This document shows positions 1-5,319 of a DNA stretch of 10,016 nt, in pieces. Every line of letters begins with the position of its first letter. Position 1 is the first letter of the stretch. The position numbers and the translations under genes were made by a program. Source of the DNA: an uncultured beta proteobacterium. GTDB taxonomy: Bacteria > Pseudomonadota > Gammaproteobacteria > Burkholderiales > Burkholderiaceae_C. The notes under the pieces were generated by a model. That model saw only the letters and a list, made by a program, of their open reading frames with translations, made no database searches and was not told where the DNA came from. Location: assembly GCA_903840825.1 (NCBI GenBank), contig CAIMHL010000447.1, forward strand, positions 1-10,016. The letters run 5' to 3'.

Positions 1-164
1 CCGGGGTGCTCACCGCAGCGCAAGCGGCTTCAAAAGTGCCTGCGTCCAACATTTTGGCCACGCTGGTGCTGTACCTCACGCTCTATGTGGCGCTGTTGGG
101 TGCTTATGTAAGCGTGGTGTTTCATCTGGCCAAAAAAGCCGCTAAAGGAGCCGTTCATGCTTGA
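1..164 (+). CDS. cydA: cytochrome bd-type quinol oxidase subunit I, C-terminal end (partial)
   Basis: This is the last ~53 codons of a gene that begins before the window; the frame runs from base 3 to a TGA at 162-164. The peptide carries a run resembling the end of CydA/CioA (GVLTAAQAASKVPAS), followed by one hydrophobic helix (NILATLVLYLTLYVALLGAYV) and a short basic, cytoplasmic-looking tail with several lysines. CydA binds quinol and the haems of the bd-type terminal oxidase in the inner membrane. The stop lies 8 bases inside the next gene, cydB, which implies translational coupling. The identification rests mainly on this overlap with an unmistakable cydB. The haem ligands and Q-loop lie outside the window, so bd versus cyanide-insensitive (CioA) type cannot be decided. 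Confidence 0.85.
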   Translation, partial: GVLTAAQAASKVPASNILATLVLYLTLYVALLGAYVSVVFHLAKKAAKGAVHA

Positions 165-1191
165 GTTAACCCCCGACCTGACCCAGCCCGCTGGCTGGCT
201 GCCGCTGGTGTTTGCCTTGGTGATGGCGCTGGCCATGCTGGCCTATGTCATTTTGGATGGCTACGACCTGGGCGTGGGCGTGCTGCTGCGGCGCGCTGAC
301 AGCGAGGCGCAAAAAGACACGATGATTTCGAGCATTGGCCCCTTTTGGGACGCCAACGAGACCTGGCTGGTGCTGGGCGTGGGCGTGTTGCTGGTGGCTT
401 TTCCGGCAGCGCATGGCGTGATTTTGGGCGACTTGTATTTGCCAGTGGCGCTGATGCTCATTGCCTTGATGCTGCGCGGCGTGGCCTTTGACTTTCGGGT
501 GAAAGCCCGCGCGGAACTCAAGCCACTGTGGGACCGTGCTTTTTACGCGGGCTCGCTCTTGGCGGGCTGGTCGCAGGGGTTTATGTTGGGCGGCTTGATC
601 ACGGGCTTTAAGCCGGGATTGTGGAACCAGCTGTTTAGCGGCTTGATTGGCCTGTGTCTGGTGGCGGCTTATTGTTTGCTGGGCGCCGGCTGGTTGATCA
701 TGAAAACCGAAGGCCCGCTGCAGCTCAAAGCCGTGGCTTGGGCGCGGGGCAGTTTGTGGCTGACCGCAGCGGGTGTGGCGGCGATCTCTTTAATGACGCC
801 GCTGGTGAGCCCACGTATTTTTGAGAAGTGGTTTAGCTTTCCTAATCTGATACTGCTGCTGCCCATCCCGTTGGTCACGGTGGCGCTGTTTTGGATGATG
901 GCACGCAGCCTGGCCCGCCTGCCCACCCGCTTGGCGCAGGGCAACCAGTACGGTGCGGCCGTGCCATTTGCCAGCACGGTAGGGGTGTTTTTATTGGCGT
1001 TTTATGGCTTGGCTTACAGCCTGTTTCCGTGGCTGGTGGTGGACCGCCTCACCATCTGGCAAGCCGCCAGCTCGCCCGAGGCGCTGATGGTGATCTTTTA
1101 TGGCGTGGTAGTGGTGCTGCCGGTCATCGTGGGCTACACGGTGTTTGCCTACCGCGTGTTTTGGGGCAAGACGACGGCGCTAAAGTATTAG
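157..1191 (+). CDS. cydB: cytochrome bd-type quinol oxidase subunit II
   Basis: This 344-residue membrane protein is the second core subunit of the bd-type (CydAB/CioAB) oxidase, which oxidises quinol and reduces O2 to water in the inner membrane. It shows the family's conserved blocks: GYDLGVG near residue 36, the run PFWDANETWLVLGVG (about 63-77), then LYLPVALMLIALMLRGVAFDFR. About eight hydrophobic segments are visible, and the length fits the usual 330-380. The start is well supported: AAGGAG at 145-150 lies six bases before the ATG, inside the end of cydA. No small cydX-like gene follows; the next gene is convergent and belongs to an accessory patch. The family is certain, but the subtype (haem d CydAB or cyanide-insensitive CioAB) cannot be told from this subunit alone. 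Confidence 0.96.
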   Translation: MLELTPDLTQPAGWLPLVFALVMALAMLAYVILDGYDLGVGVLLRRADSEAQKDTMISSIGPFWDANETWLVLGVGVLLVAFPAAHGVILGDLYLPVALMLIALMLRGVAFDFRVKARAELKPLWDRAFYAGSLLAGWSQGFMLGGLITGFKPGLWNQLFSGLIGLCLVAAYCLLGAGWLIMKTEGPLQLKAVAWARGSLWLTAAGVAAISLMTPLVSPRIFEKWFSFPNLILLLPIPLVTVALFWMMARSLARLPTRLAQGNQYGAAVPFASTVGVFLLAFYGLAYSLFPWLVVDRLTIWQAASSPEALMVIFYGVVVVLPVIVGYTVFAYRVFWGKTTALKY

Positions 1192-1214
1192 CAAGTTGCC
1201 GTCGCAATGGCGGG

Positions 1215-1484
1215 TTACGCTGCTTGTGGTAACAGGGCTTGAAACCTGCCCAGTGCGGCACCCGTCACCGTGTTGTCTTCGTCCAACGACTCCCACCGTA
1301 GGGTCGATCCACCAAGACGTAGGGTCACTTCAGCTAATTGTTCATCTGTTGCCTGTGCCAATCGGTTAAATCTGGCAGCAGGAAACCCTATGAGGCGTCC
1401 GTCCGTCAACTCCATGCACACGATACGGTTAGTTACCCAAGCCCTTGTCGCTACAAATTCGAACTCATTCTGATTGAAAATCAT
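1215..1484 (-). CDS. DUF2442 domain protein
   Basis: This is an 89-residue protein of the DUF2442 family. It begins MIFNQNEFEFV, continues through the family core (VCMELTDGRLIGFPAARFNRL, where strands alternate with a F/YP turn), and ends with the typical W-x-LDED run (RWESLDEDNTVTGAALGRF). DUF2442 proteins are commonly encoded directly after a DUF4160 protein and have been suggested to form toxin-antitoxin-like pairs; the biochemical role is not settled. Here the DUF4160 partner lies immediately upstream on the same strand and overlaps this start by 20 bases, but it is truncated and frameshifted. The start was chosen because GGAG lies about seven bases before ATG 1484-1482; longer in-frame starts extend into sequence that encodes DUF4160 in another frame. 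The gene converges with cydB. It looks intact although its partner is broken. Confidence 0.8.
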   Translation of the reverse strand: MIFNQNEFEFVATRAWVTNRIVCMELTDGRLIGFPAARFNRLAQATDEQLAEVTLRLGGSTLRWESLDEDNTVTGAALGRFQALLPQAA

Positions 1485-1622
1485 CGTATTTCTCCAATAA
1501 AAAGGCTTGGTATTCATAAACCAAACGCTCGATTTTGCGAATATCGACCGCACTCATGCCCCGGTTTTTTTAGCTAGCTGCACCGGACTAAGCCAGAACT
1601 TGCACTCGCCATCACCTGATTC
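1465..1622 (-). pseudogene. DUF4160 protein remnant, 5'-truncated and frameshifted
   Basis: Reading leftward from about 1622, one frame gives SGDGECKFWLSPVQLAKK, the middle of a DUF4160 protein, and stops at a TGA (1556-1554). A second frame gives NRGMSAVDIRKIERLVYEYQ and then AFLLEKYDDFQSE with a stop at 1467-1465, the usual C-terminal half of the same family. The two frames meet at a run of seven A on the coding strand (T7 on the plus strand, 1565-1571). A -1 slip, or one extra A, joins them as LAKKNRGMSA. The family's first ~25-30 residues (the PPHVH region) are missing, because the sequence changes abruptly into a U32 gene fragment near 1617-1623. The end overlaps the DUF2442 start, the classical arrangement for this pair. 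It is most likely a dead gene; a sequencing error in the homopolymer could explain the frameshift but not the truncation. Confidence 0.75.
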
Positions 1623-1623
1623 A

Positions 1624-2028
1624 GGCTTTTTCCAGCGCCACATGCCCGAGTCCACGCAAAATTATTTGCGTGGCTATTCCGAATCAGGCCGCAGCCTGTG
1701 TGTGGGCGATGTCCGCTCGTTTGACGCCGCACGCGGGCTGGCCGAGGTCACCGTAAAAAACCGTTTTGCCGTAGGCGACTGGTTGGAAATCATCCACCCC
1801 AGCGGCAACCACAACGTGCAACTCACCCACATGGAAACCGCCGACGCCCAAGCTATAACGGTTGCCCCCGGCAGCGGCCATGTGGTGTGGTTACCCCTGC
1901 CCGAGAGCGCCGTGGGGGCGTTTGTGGCGCGTTATGTGGCGGAGCCGGGGAATGAGCCAGAAGTCGTTGTGACTGAGTTGTCCGCCTCCGTCCTTGCCAG
2001 CGAAGCGCGGCAATCCATCGTCGAGTGA
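1624..2028 (+). pseudogene. C-terminal fragment of U32 peptidase-family protein (YegQ/TrhP-like)
   Basis: The translated piece GFFQRHMPESTQNYLRGYSE, followed by CVGDVRSF, VKNRFAVGDWLEIIHPSGNH and VAPGSGHVVWLPLPES, then GAFVARYV, matches the C-terminal beta-barrel domain of long U32 proteins such as E. coli YegQ (TrhP), which takes part in wobble-uridine hydroxylation of tRNA. The N-terminal catalytic part, some 300 residues, is absent. Upstream, the open frame continues only through sequence that is antisense to the DUF4160 remnant. No ribosome binding site precedes an ATG at the junction. After FVARYV the reading frame runs into a REP-like repeat and ends at TGA 2026-2028, so the extreme C-terminus may also be altered. 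It is best read as a gene remnant left by a rearrangement; an intact paralogue may exist elsewhere in the genome. Confidence 0.75.
1990..2019 (+). repeat. REP-like sequence, copy 1
   Basis: This 30-base sequence with core GCGAAGCGCGGCAATCC matches the complement of 2908-2937 at about 28 of 30 positions. Sequences of this kind (GCGAAGCG-CGGCAATCCATC) are dispersed between genes in many proteobacteria. This copy is translated as the last residues of the U32 remnant and ends 15 bases before the first large composite repeat. Confidence 0.7.
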
Positions 2029-2033
2029 AAGAG

Positions 2034-2280
2034 CCGGGGAAAGGCTTGGGGGTCAGATCCCAATTCAGGACAACTCTTTTTCCGGCGAGTCGTCAGCAAG
2101 TACGAAATTGGGCTCTGACCCCTAACCCGCCTTGCCGGAGCGCACTGCTTCATGCGCAAGTCGTAGTTGCAGAGTTTCACCGCCGGGCCGCTGATTGGGG
2201 GTCGGAGCCCAATTTCGATCAAGGTTGTTTATACCGATGAAGTTTTTGTCCTGAATTGGGATCCGACCCCTAATCAGCTA
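2034..2280 (+). repeat. composite dispersed repeat, copy A
   Basis: This 247-base element recurs in the same orientation at 2985-3253 with high identity. It contains four related units: 2049-2072 (+), 2100-2122 (-), 2197-2220 (+) and 2246-2270 (-). Each has the form GGGGTC(A/G)GA(T/G)CCCAATT. Units 1 and 4 end in CAGGACAA; units 2 and 3 end in TTCG. The element therefore forms two adjacent inverted pairs (TCAGA type, then TCGGA type), and its outer units are also mutual inverted repeats. It has no credible gene. It resembles REPIN/MITE-like non-autonomous elements associated with REP-type (Y1) transposases; that origin is inferred. No transposase is present in the window. Confidence 0.85.
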
Positions 2281-2327
2281 TGTCACACAGGCAATGAATT
2301 CAGATTCGCCAACTGCGTGCTTGATGT

Positions 2328-2591
2328 TTAGCTGTGCAACTTCTCTTGCAGCCACACCTTGATCAGGGATTGATAAGGGACGTCGCGCGCGTTGGCGGCG
2401 ACCTTGATGGAGTCCAGCAAATGCTGCGGTAGCCGCAGAGAAATCGTTCGGGTGCTCGGCTTCAAGTTCGGCAGACTTACCTTTTTTGCCTGCGACCAGT
2501 CCAGGTGCGGCACTGAATCTTGCGACTCCCAGTAGGCGCGCTCCTGCGCTTCTTTGGCGAACTTTGGAATGGCTTTAAGTGGCTTGCTCAT
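2328..2591 (-). CDS. brnA: BrnA family antitoxin (CopG/ribbon-helix-helix type)
   Basis: This 87-residue protein has a charged N-terminal half (toxin-contacting in the family) containing AYWESQDSVPHLDWSQAKK, and a C-terminal ribbon-helix-helix-like DNA-binding domain, TRTISLRLPQHLLDSIKVAA followed by VPYQSLIKVWLQEKL. This is the layout of BrnA/CopG-like antitoxins, which neutralise the ribonuclease BrnT and repress the operon. The ATG lies 17 bases inside the end of the toxin gene, and a GAGAGGG ribosome binding site lies just upstream within brnT, so the two are translationally coupled. Toxin-first order is typical of brnTA. The module sits between the two composite repeats, with the stop 48 bases from copy A. 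The family is clear; the activity is inferred. Confidence 0.88.
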   Translation of the reverse strand: MSKPLKAIPKFAKEAQERAYWESQDSVPHLDWSQAKKVSLPNLKPSTRTISLRLPQHLLDSIKVAANARDVPYQSLIKVWLQEKLHS

Positions 2592-2874
2592 AAATGACCC
2601 TCTCTTTTCGATGCATATCCCGAGCTGAAATGACCCGGATCAACTGACCGGAGTTACGCAGGGTCAGGGTGATGTGAAGGGCTCGGGCATCATCAGTTTT
2701 ACCCAAGGCATGAATTCTGATCTCTTGCTGACTGTGACCGCTATCCTCCAAAAGCAACAAGGGTGCATTGAAAAAAACTTGCTCCGCTTCGGCCATGGTG
2801 ACACCGTGTTTGTCGTTCTTTCTAGAGTTCCCCTCATCCCACTCGAAGCCTGAAATTTCATTGGGGATGAACAT
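2575..2874 (-). CDS. brnT: BrnT family toxin (putative ribonuclease)
   Basis: This 99-residue protein shows BrnT hallmarks in order: GFEWDEGNSRKNDKHGVT at about residues 9-26 (the W-D-E...N...KHGV signature), the EAEQVFF helix, a D/E-rich turn, then the beta core ending in RVISARDMHRKERVIYE, where R-x-I-SAR and KERxxYE are the conserved positions. BrnT cleaves RNA and is held in check by BrnA, encoded immediately downstream with a 17-base overlap. The ATG at 2874-2872 gives an eight-residue extension before GFEWDE, seen in one BrnT subgroup. No Shine-Dalgarno sequence precedes it, and only four bases separate it from an imperfect palindrome, so the mRNA may be leaderless or nearly so. The key residues look intact, so the toxin is probably functional. 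Confidence 0.9.
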   Translation of the reverse strand: MFIPNEISGFEWDEGNSRKNDKHGVTMAEAEQVFFNAPLLLLEDSGHSQQEIRIHALGKTDDARALHITLTLRNSGQLIRVISARDMHRKERVIYEQAT

Positions 2875-2878
2875 AGCT

Positions 2879-2897
2879 GTATATTATCATCATGTAC
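2879..2897 (-). promoter_or_regulatory. candidate brnTA operator/promoter
   Basis: This is an imperfect palindrome, GTATATTAT-C-ATCATGTAC, with 7 of 9 arm positions paired, ending four bases before the brnT start. On the minus strand it contains GATAAT (2888-2883), a plausible -10 element; no convincing -35 is visible. BrnTA-type modules are autoregulated by the BrnA ribbon-helix-helix domain, so this is the expected position for its operator. The assignment is inferred. Confidence 0.5.
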
Positions 2898-2907
2898 GTT
2901 GAGTGGA

Positions 2908-2937
2908 GATGGATTGCCGCGCTTCGCTCGCAATGAC
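2908..2937 (-). repeat. REP-like sequence, copy 2
   Basis: This is the reverse complement of the 1990-2019 sequence with about two differences. It lies between the brnT promoter region and the second composite repeat, so any -35 element for brnT would fall near or inside it. The opposite orientation to copy 1 means that the two REP-like units face each other across the brnTA module and repeat copy A. Confidence 0.7.
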
Positions 2938-2984
2938 GAGGAAACGTAGTCGCAGAGCAGGGGAAATGCTTGGGATTCGAAAAA

Positions 2985-3253
2985 CCGGGGAAAGGCTTGG
3001 GGGTCAGATCCCAATTCAGGACAAGATTATTTCCGGCGAGTCTCCAACAAGTACGAAATTGGGCTCTGACCCCCAACCCGCCATAGCCGGAGCGCGATGC
3101 TTCGTTGCCGAAGCGCGAGACTTGTTGAATAAGTCGTAGCTGAAGGGTTTTGCCGCCGGGCCGCTGATTGGGGATCGGAGCCCAATTTCGATCAAGGTTG
3201 TTTCTACCGATGAGGTTTTTGTCCTGAATTGGGATCCGACCCCCAATCAGCTA
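2985..3253 (+). repeat. composite dispersed repeat, copy B
   Basis: This is the second direct copy of the element at 2034-2280, 269 bases long. The four GGGGTC-type units lie at about 3000-3023 (+), 3051-3074 (-), 3168-3192 (+) and 3219-3244 (-). Compared with copy A it carries about 21 extra bases in the central spacer between units 2 and 3 (around 3100-3135), plus scattered substitutions, so the two copies are not a very recent duplication. It begins CCGGGGAAAGGCTTGG and ends ATCAGCTA, as copy A does. It separates the brnTA cassette from arfB; arfB has only about 90 bases upstream of its start that are not repeat. Confidence 0.85.
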
Positions 3254-3343
3254 CGCAAGCACTTCCCAGAGTGAAAAACACAGAAGGCCATCCTTTGACG
3301 CAGCCGACCTGTGGATTTTAAAAAATCGCAGATACTTCCCGCC

Positions 3344-3760
3344 ATGTCCGAGCCCACCCAACCCTTGCTGCAAATTAACGAAGACGAGGTCGAGCTGTCG
3401 GCTATTCGGGCGCAGGGGGCTGGGGGGCAGAATGTCAATAAGGTGTCTAGCGCCATTCATTTGCGCTTTGACATCATGGCCTCCTCGCTGCCTGACGACG
3501 TGAAAGAGCGCCTGCTGTGCCTAAGCGACAGCCGCATCACCAAAGAAGGTGTGCTCATCATCAAAGCGCAGCAGCACCGCACACAAGAGATGAACAAGCT
3601 TGACGCGCTGGCCCGCCTGAGCGAGTTGGTTAACAGCGTGGCACGTCCACCTAAAAACCGGCGGGCCACCAAACCCAGCTACGGCTCCAAACAGCGCACC
3701 CGTGCCACCAAGTCGCAGCGCTCCGAGACCAAGGCAATGCGGGGTAGGGTGTCGGAATAA
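3344..3760 (+). CDS. arfB: alternative ribosome-rescue factor B (peptidyl-tRNA hydrolase)
   Basis: This 138-residue protein closely resembles E. coli ArfB (YaeJ). The release-factor-like catalytic domain contains AIRAQGAGGQNVNKV, with the GGQ at residues 27-29 that triggers hydrolysis of peptidyl-tRNA on stalled ribosomes, followed by the conserved AIHLRFDI and the SDSRITKEG region. The basic C-terminal tail (RRATKPSYGSKQ, then KAMRGRVSE) is the part that enters the empty mRNA channel of a non-stop ribosome. Start 3344 was chosen because it gives the usual family length; an in-frame GTG at 3311 would add 11 residues, and neither has a clear ribosome binding site. The stop lies 100 bases before the next gene on the same strand. 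Confidence 0.95.
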   Translation: MSEPTQPLLQINEDEVELSAIRAQGAGGQNVNKVSSAIHLRFDIMASSLPDDVKERLLCLSDSRITKEGVLIIKAQQHRTQEMNKLDALARLSELVNSVARPPKNRRATKPSYGSKQRTRATKSQRSETKAMRGRVSE

Positions 3761-3860
3761 GCGGGCTCGGTACAAGGCGTTGCGGCTCTTAGCTTGCGGC
3801 CCGTCAAACACCACAAGGCCGCGTGCTTGTAGTCTGAGCGTTTACCCAAAGAGGTGCGCC

Positions 3861-4454
3861 ATGGACGCTCAACGAATTCTTCTTATACAGGGCCACCCCG
3901 ATGCGGTGACGTCCCATTTGTGCCACACCCTTGAGGAAGCCTATGCCCAAGGCGCAGCGTCTGCCGGGCACCATGTGCGACAAATCTCAGTCGCCAGATT
4001 GGACTTTCCCCTGTTGCGCAGCGAGCAGGCGTGGCAGGCGACCGACACTTTGCCAGAGACCCTCAAGCCCGTGCAAGAAGACATCATTTGGGCGCAGCAC
4101 CTGGTAATTTTTTTCCCGCTGTGGTTGGGCGACATGCCGGCTTTGCTGAAGGGTTTTTTAGAGCAAGTGGCCCGACCGGGCTTTGCCTTTAAAGCCGTTG
4201 GCGACAACCCTTATGGTCAAAAAGGCCTCACAGGCCGCTCGGCCCGCGTAGTGGTGACGATGGGCATGCCCGCGCTTTTGTACCGCTGGTACTTTCGCGC
4301 TCACAGTGTGAAATCTCTGGAGCGCAATGTGCTGGGCTTTGTTGGCATGTCGCCGGTGCACGAGACGCTGATTGGCCAGGTGGACAAACTCGACGAAGAC
4401 GGGGTTTTCAAACTGCAAGAACAAATGCGCAAGCTGGGACGGCTGGCGCAATAA
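3861..4454 (+). CDS. NAD(P)H-dependent oxidoreductase, flavodoxin-fold (quinone reductase-like)
   Basis: This 197-residue protein belongs to the Flavodoxin_2 family (MdaB/KefF/NQO1-like), soluble FMN- or FAD-dependent enzymes that reduce quinones with NAD(P)H. Visible features are the first beta strand and phosphate-binding start ILLIQGHPD (residues 6-14); DIIWAQHLVIFFPLWLGDMP followed by ALLKGFLEQV (about 75-105), the typical PLW-x-x-x-MPA-x-LKG motif of the family; and VVTMGMPALLYRWYF in the second half. The start is firm: an AGAGGTG ribosome binding site lies just before the ATG. The open frame extends upstream only into the end of arfB. The substrate cannot be predicted, and no redox partner gene is adjacent. 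Confidence 0.85.
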   Translation: MDAQRILLIQGHPDAVTSHLCHTLEEAYAQGAASAGHHVRQISVARLDFPLLRSEQAWQATDTLPETLKPVQEDIIWAQHLVIFFPLWLGDMPALLKGFLEQVARPGFAFKAVGDNPYGQKGLTGRSARVVVTMGMPALLYRWYFRAHSVKSLERNVLGFVGMSPVHETLIGQVDKLDEDGVFKLQEQMRKLGRLAQ

Positions 4455-4503
4455 GGCTCAGAGCCGCCCCGCTGTCGGGATGTCTAAGCTTGGCGTTTAG
4501 CGT

Positions 4504-5184
4504 TTAGCATTGCCCCTGGCTAGCGGCTTTCATGGCTTCAGCCCACAGGCGCTTAGGCAGGTGGGTGGTGAGTTTGTGGATGACGGCCTCGATGAACTCT
4601 TCATGCACCTCGTGGCCAATAAAGGGCAGCACTTCGGCGGTCACGTCGCCACCCAAATCCACCAAATGGTGGGCCGCCTCGACCGCAAAGCCGTAAGGTA
4701 TGACCGTATCAGCCTTGCCGTGCAAGAAGTGAATAGTGATTTGGTCGGTGGCGGTGTCGGGCAGGGTGGCAAAGCGCCCACTCAAAGCAAACACCCGCGA
4801 GGCGATGGGCGTTGGTAACTTGCTGGACTCCAGCGCCATGATGGCGCCTTGAGAAAATCCAATGAGGGCAGTAGCCGAGGCGTCCACGCCGGCTACTTGC
4901 TGCCATTGCGCCACGCAGGCCTCAAAGGCGGGCAGGGCCTGGGCGATGCGTGCGTCCCGGTTTTCTTCCGTGATACCTTGCACTGAAAACCACTGAAAAC
5001 CATCCGAGATGTCTGAGGGCTGGTAAGCCGTAACCGACACCACCATGGCCGATGGAAACTGGGCCGCCAAGCGCTCGCCCAAGGGCCGCATGGACGCGGC
5101 GTTGGAGCCCACGCCGTGAAACAGTAAAATCAACTGCGCCGCAGGGGGCTGTGGCTGTTGAATTACTTGAGCGTTTTGAGTCAT
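4504..5184 (-). CDS. ypfH: YpfH-type esterase (alpha/beta hydrolase)
   Basis: This 226-residue cytoplasmic protein belongs to the phospholipase/carboxylesterase branch of alpha/beta hydrolases. The catalytic triad can be read directly: Ser111 in GFSQGA, Asp159 in LHGKADTVIP and His191 in FIGHEVHEE; the oxyanion-hole loop is FHGVGSNAASM (22-32). The length and motifs fit E. coli YpfH, an esterase active on short acyl esters whose natural substrate is unknown. The start codon is preceded by only a weak GGGAT-like element. No signal peptide is present. The gene is transcribed divergently from rbgA and converges with the oxidoreductase gene, with a 49-base gap. Confidence 0.88.
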   Translation of the reverse strand: MTQNAQVIQQPQPPAAQLILLFHGVGSNAASMRPLGERLAAQFPSAMVVSVTAYQPSDISDGFQWFSVQGITEENRDARIAQALPAFEACVAQWQQVAGVDASATALIGFSQGAIMALESSKLPTPIASRVFALSGRFATLPDTATDQITIHFLHGKADTVIPYGFAVEAAHHLVDLGGDVTAEVLPFIGHEVHEEFIEAVIHKLTTHLPKRLWAEAMKAASQGQC

Positions 5185-5319
5185 TGAAATATCCCGAAAA
5201 GGTGGCTTGCGATGGCTTGTATTTTATAAAGAAGAATCTGCACGCCCCCCAAACACCTCATTTTTTGCTACCAAGACACTAGCAAAGAAAAAAAATACAG
5301 TCGGCAAAAGGATTAATAA
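5185..5319. other. divergent intergenic region between ypfH and rbgA
   Basis: This 135-base AT-richer spacer must carry the promoters of both genes. A TATTTTATAAAG stretch (5220-5231) could supply a -10 element, but no well-spaced -35 was found. The rbgA ribosome binding site AAGGA is at 5308-5312. Confidence 0.4.

Noticed and set aside
1507..1623. N-terminal part of the U32 open frame from 1507.
   Set aside because: It is antisense to the DUF4160 remnant and has no similarity to U32 proteins; the homologous part starts near 1624.
2025..3246. Several short open frames within the composite repeats (for example products containing LNWDLTPK-like or GLRSPISGP strings).
   Set aside because: They are translations of the repeat itself, occur in both copies, and lack ribosome binding sites; such frames are often misannotated as hypothetical proteins.
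1990..3253. CRISPR array as an explanation for the repeats.
   Set aside because: There are only a few units, in alternating orientation with unequal spacers and no cas genes; the pattern is that of dispersed inverted repeats.
3702..3860. N-terminal extension of the flavodoxin-fold gene to 3702.
   Set aside because: The extension overlaps the end of arfB and is of low complexity; ATG 3861 has a good ribosome binding site and starts at the first conserved strand.
4455..4503. CCCG-CTGT-CGGG hairpin between the oxidoreductase and ypfH as a terminator.
   Set aside because: The stem has only four pairs and there is no T-run after it on either strand.
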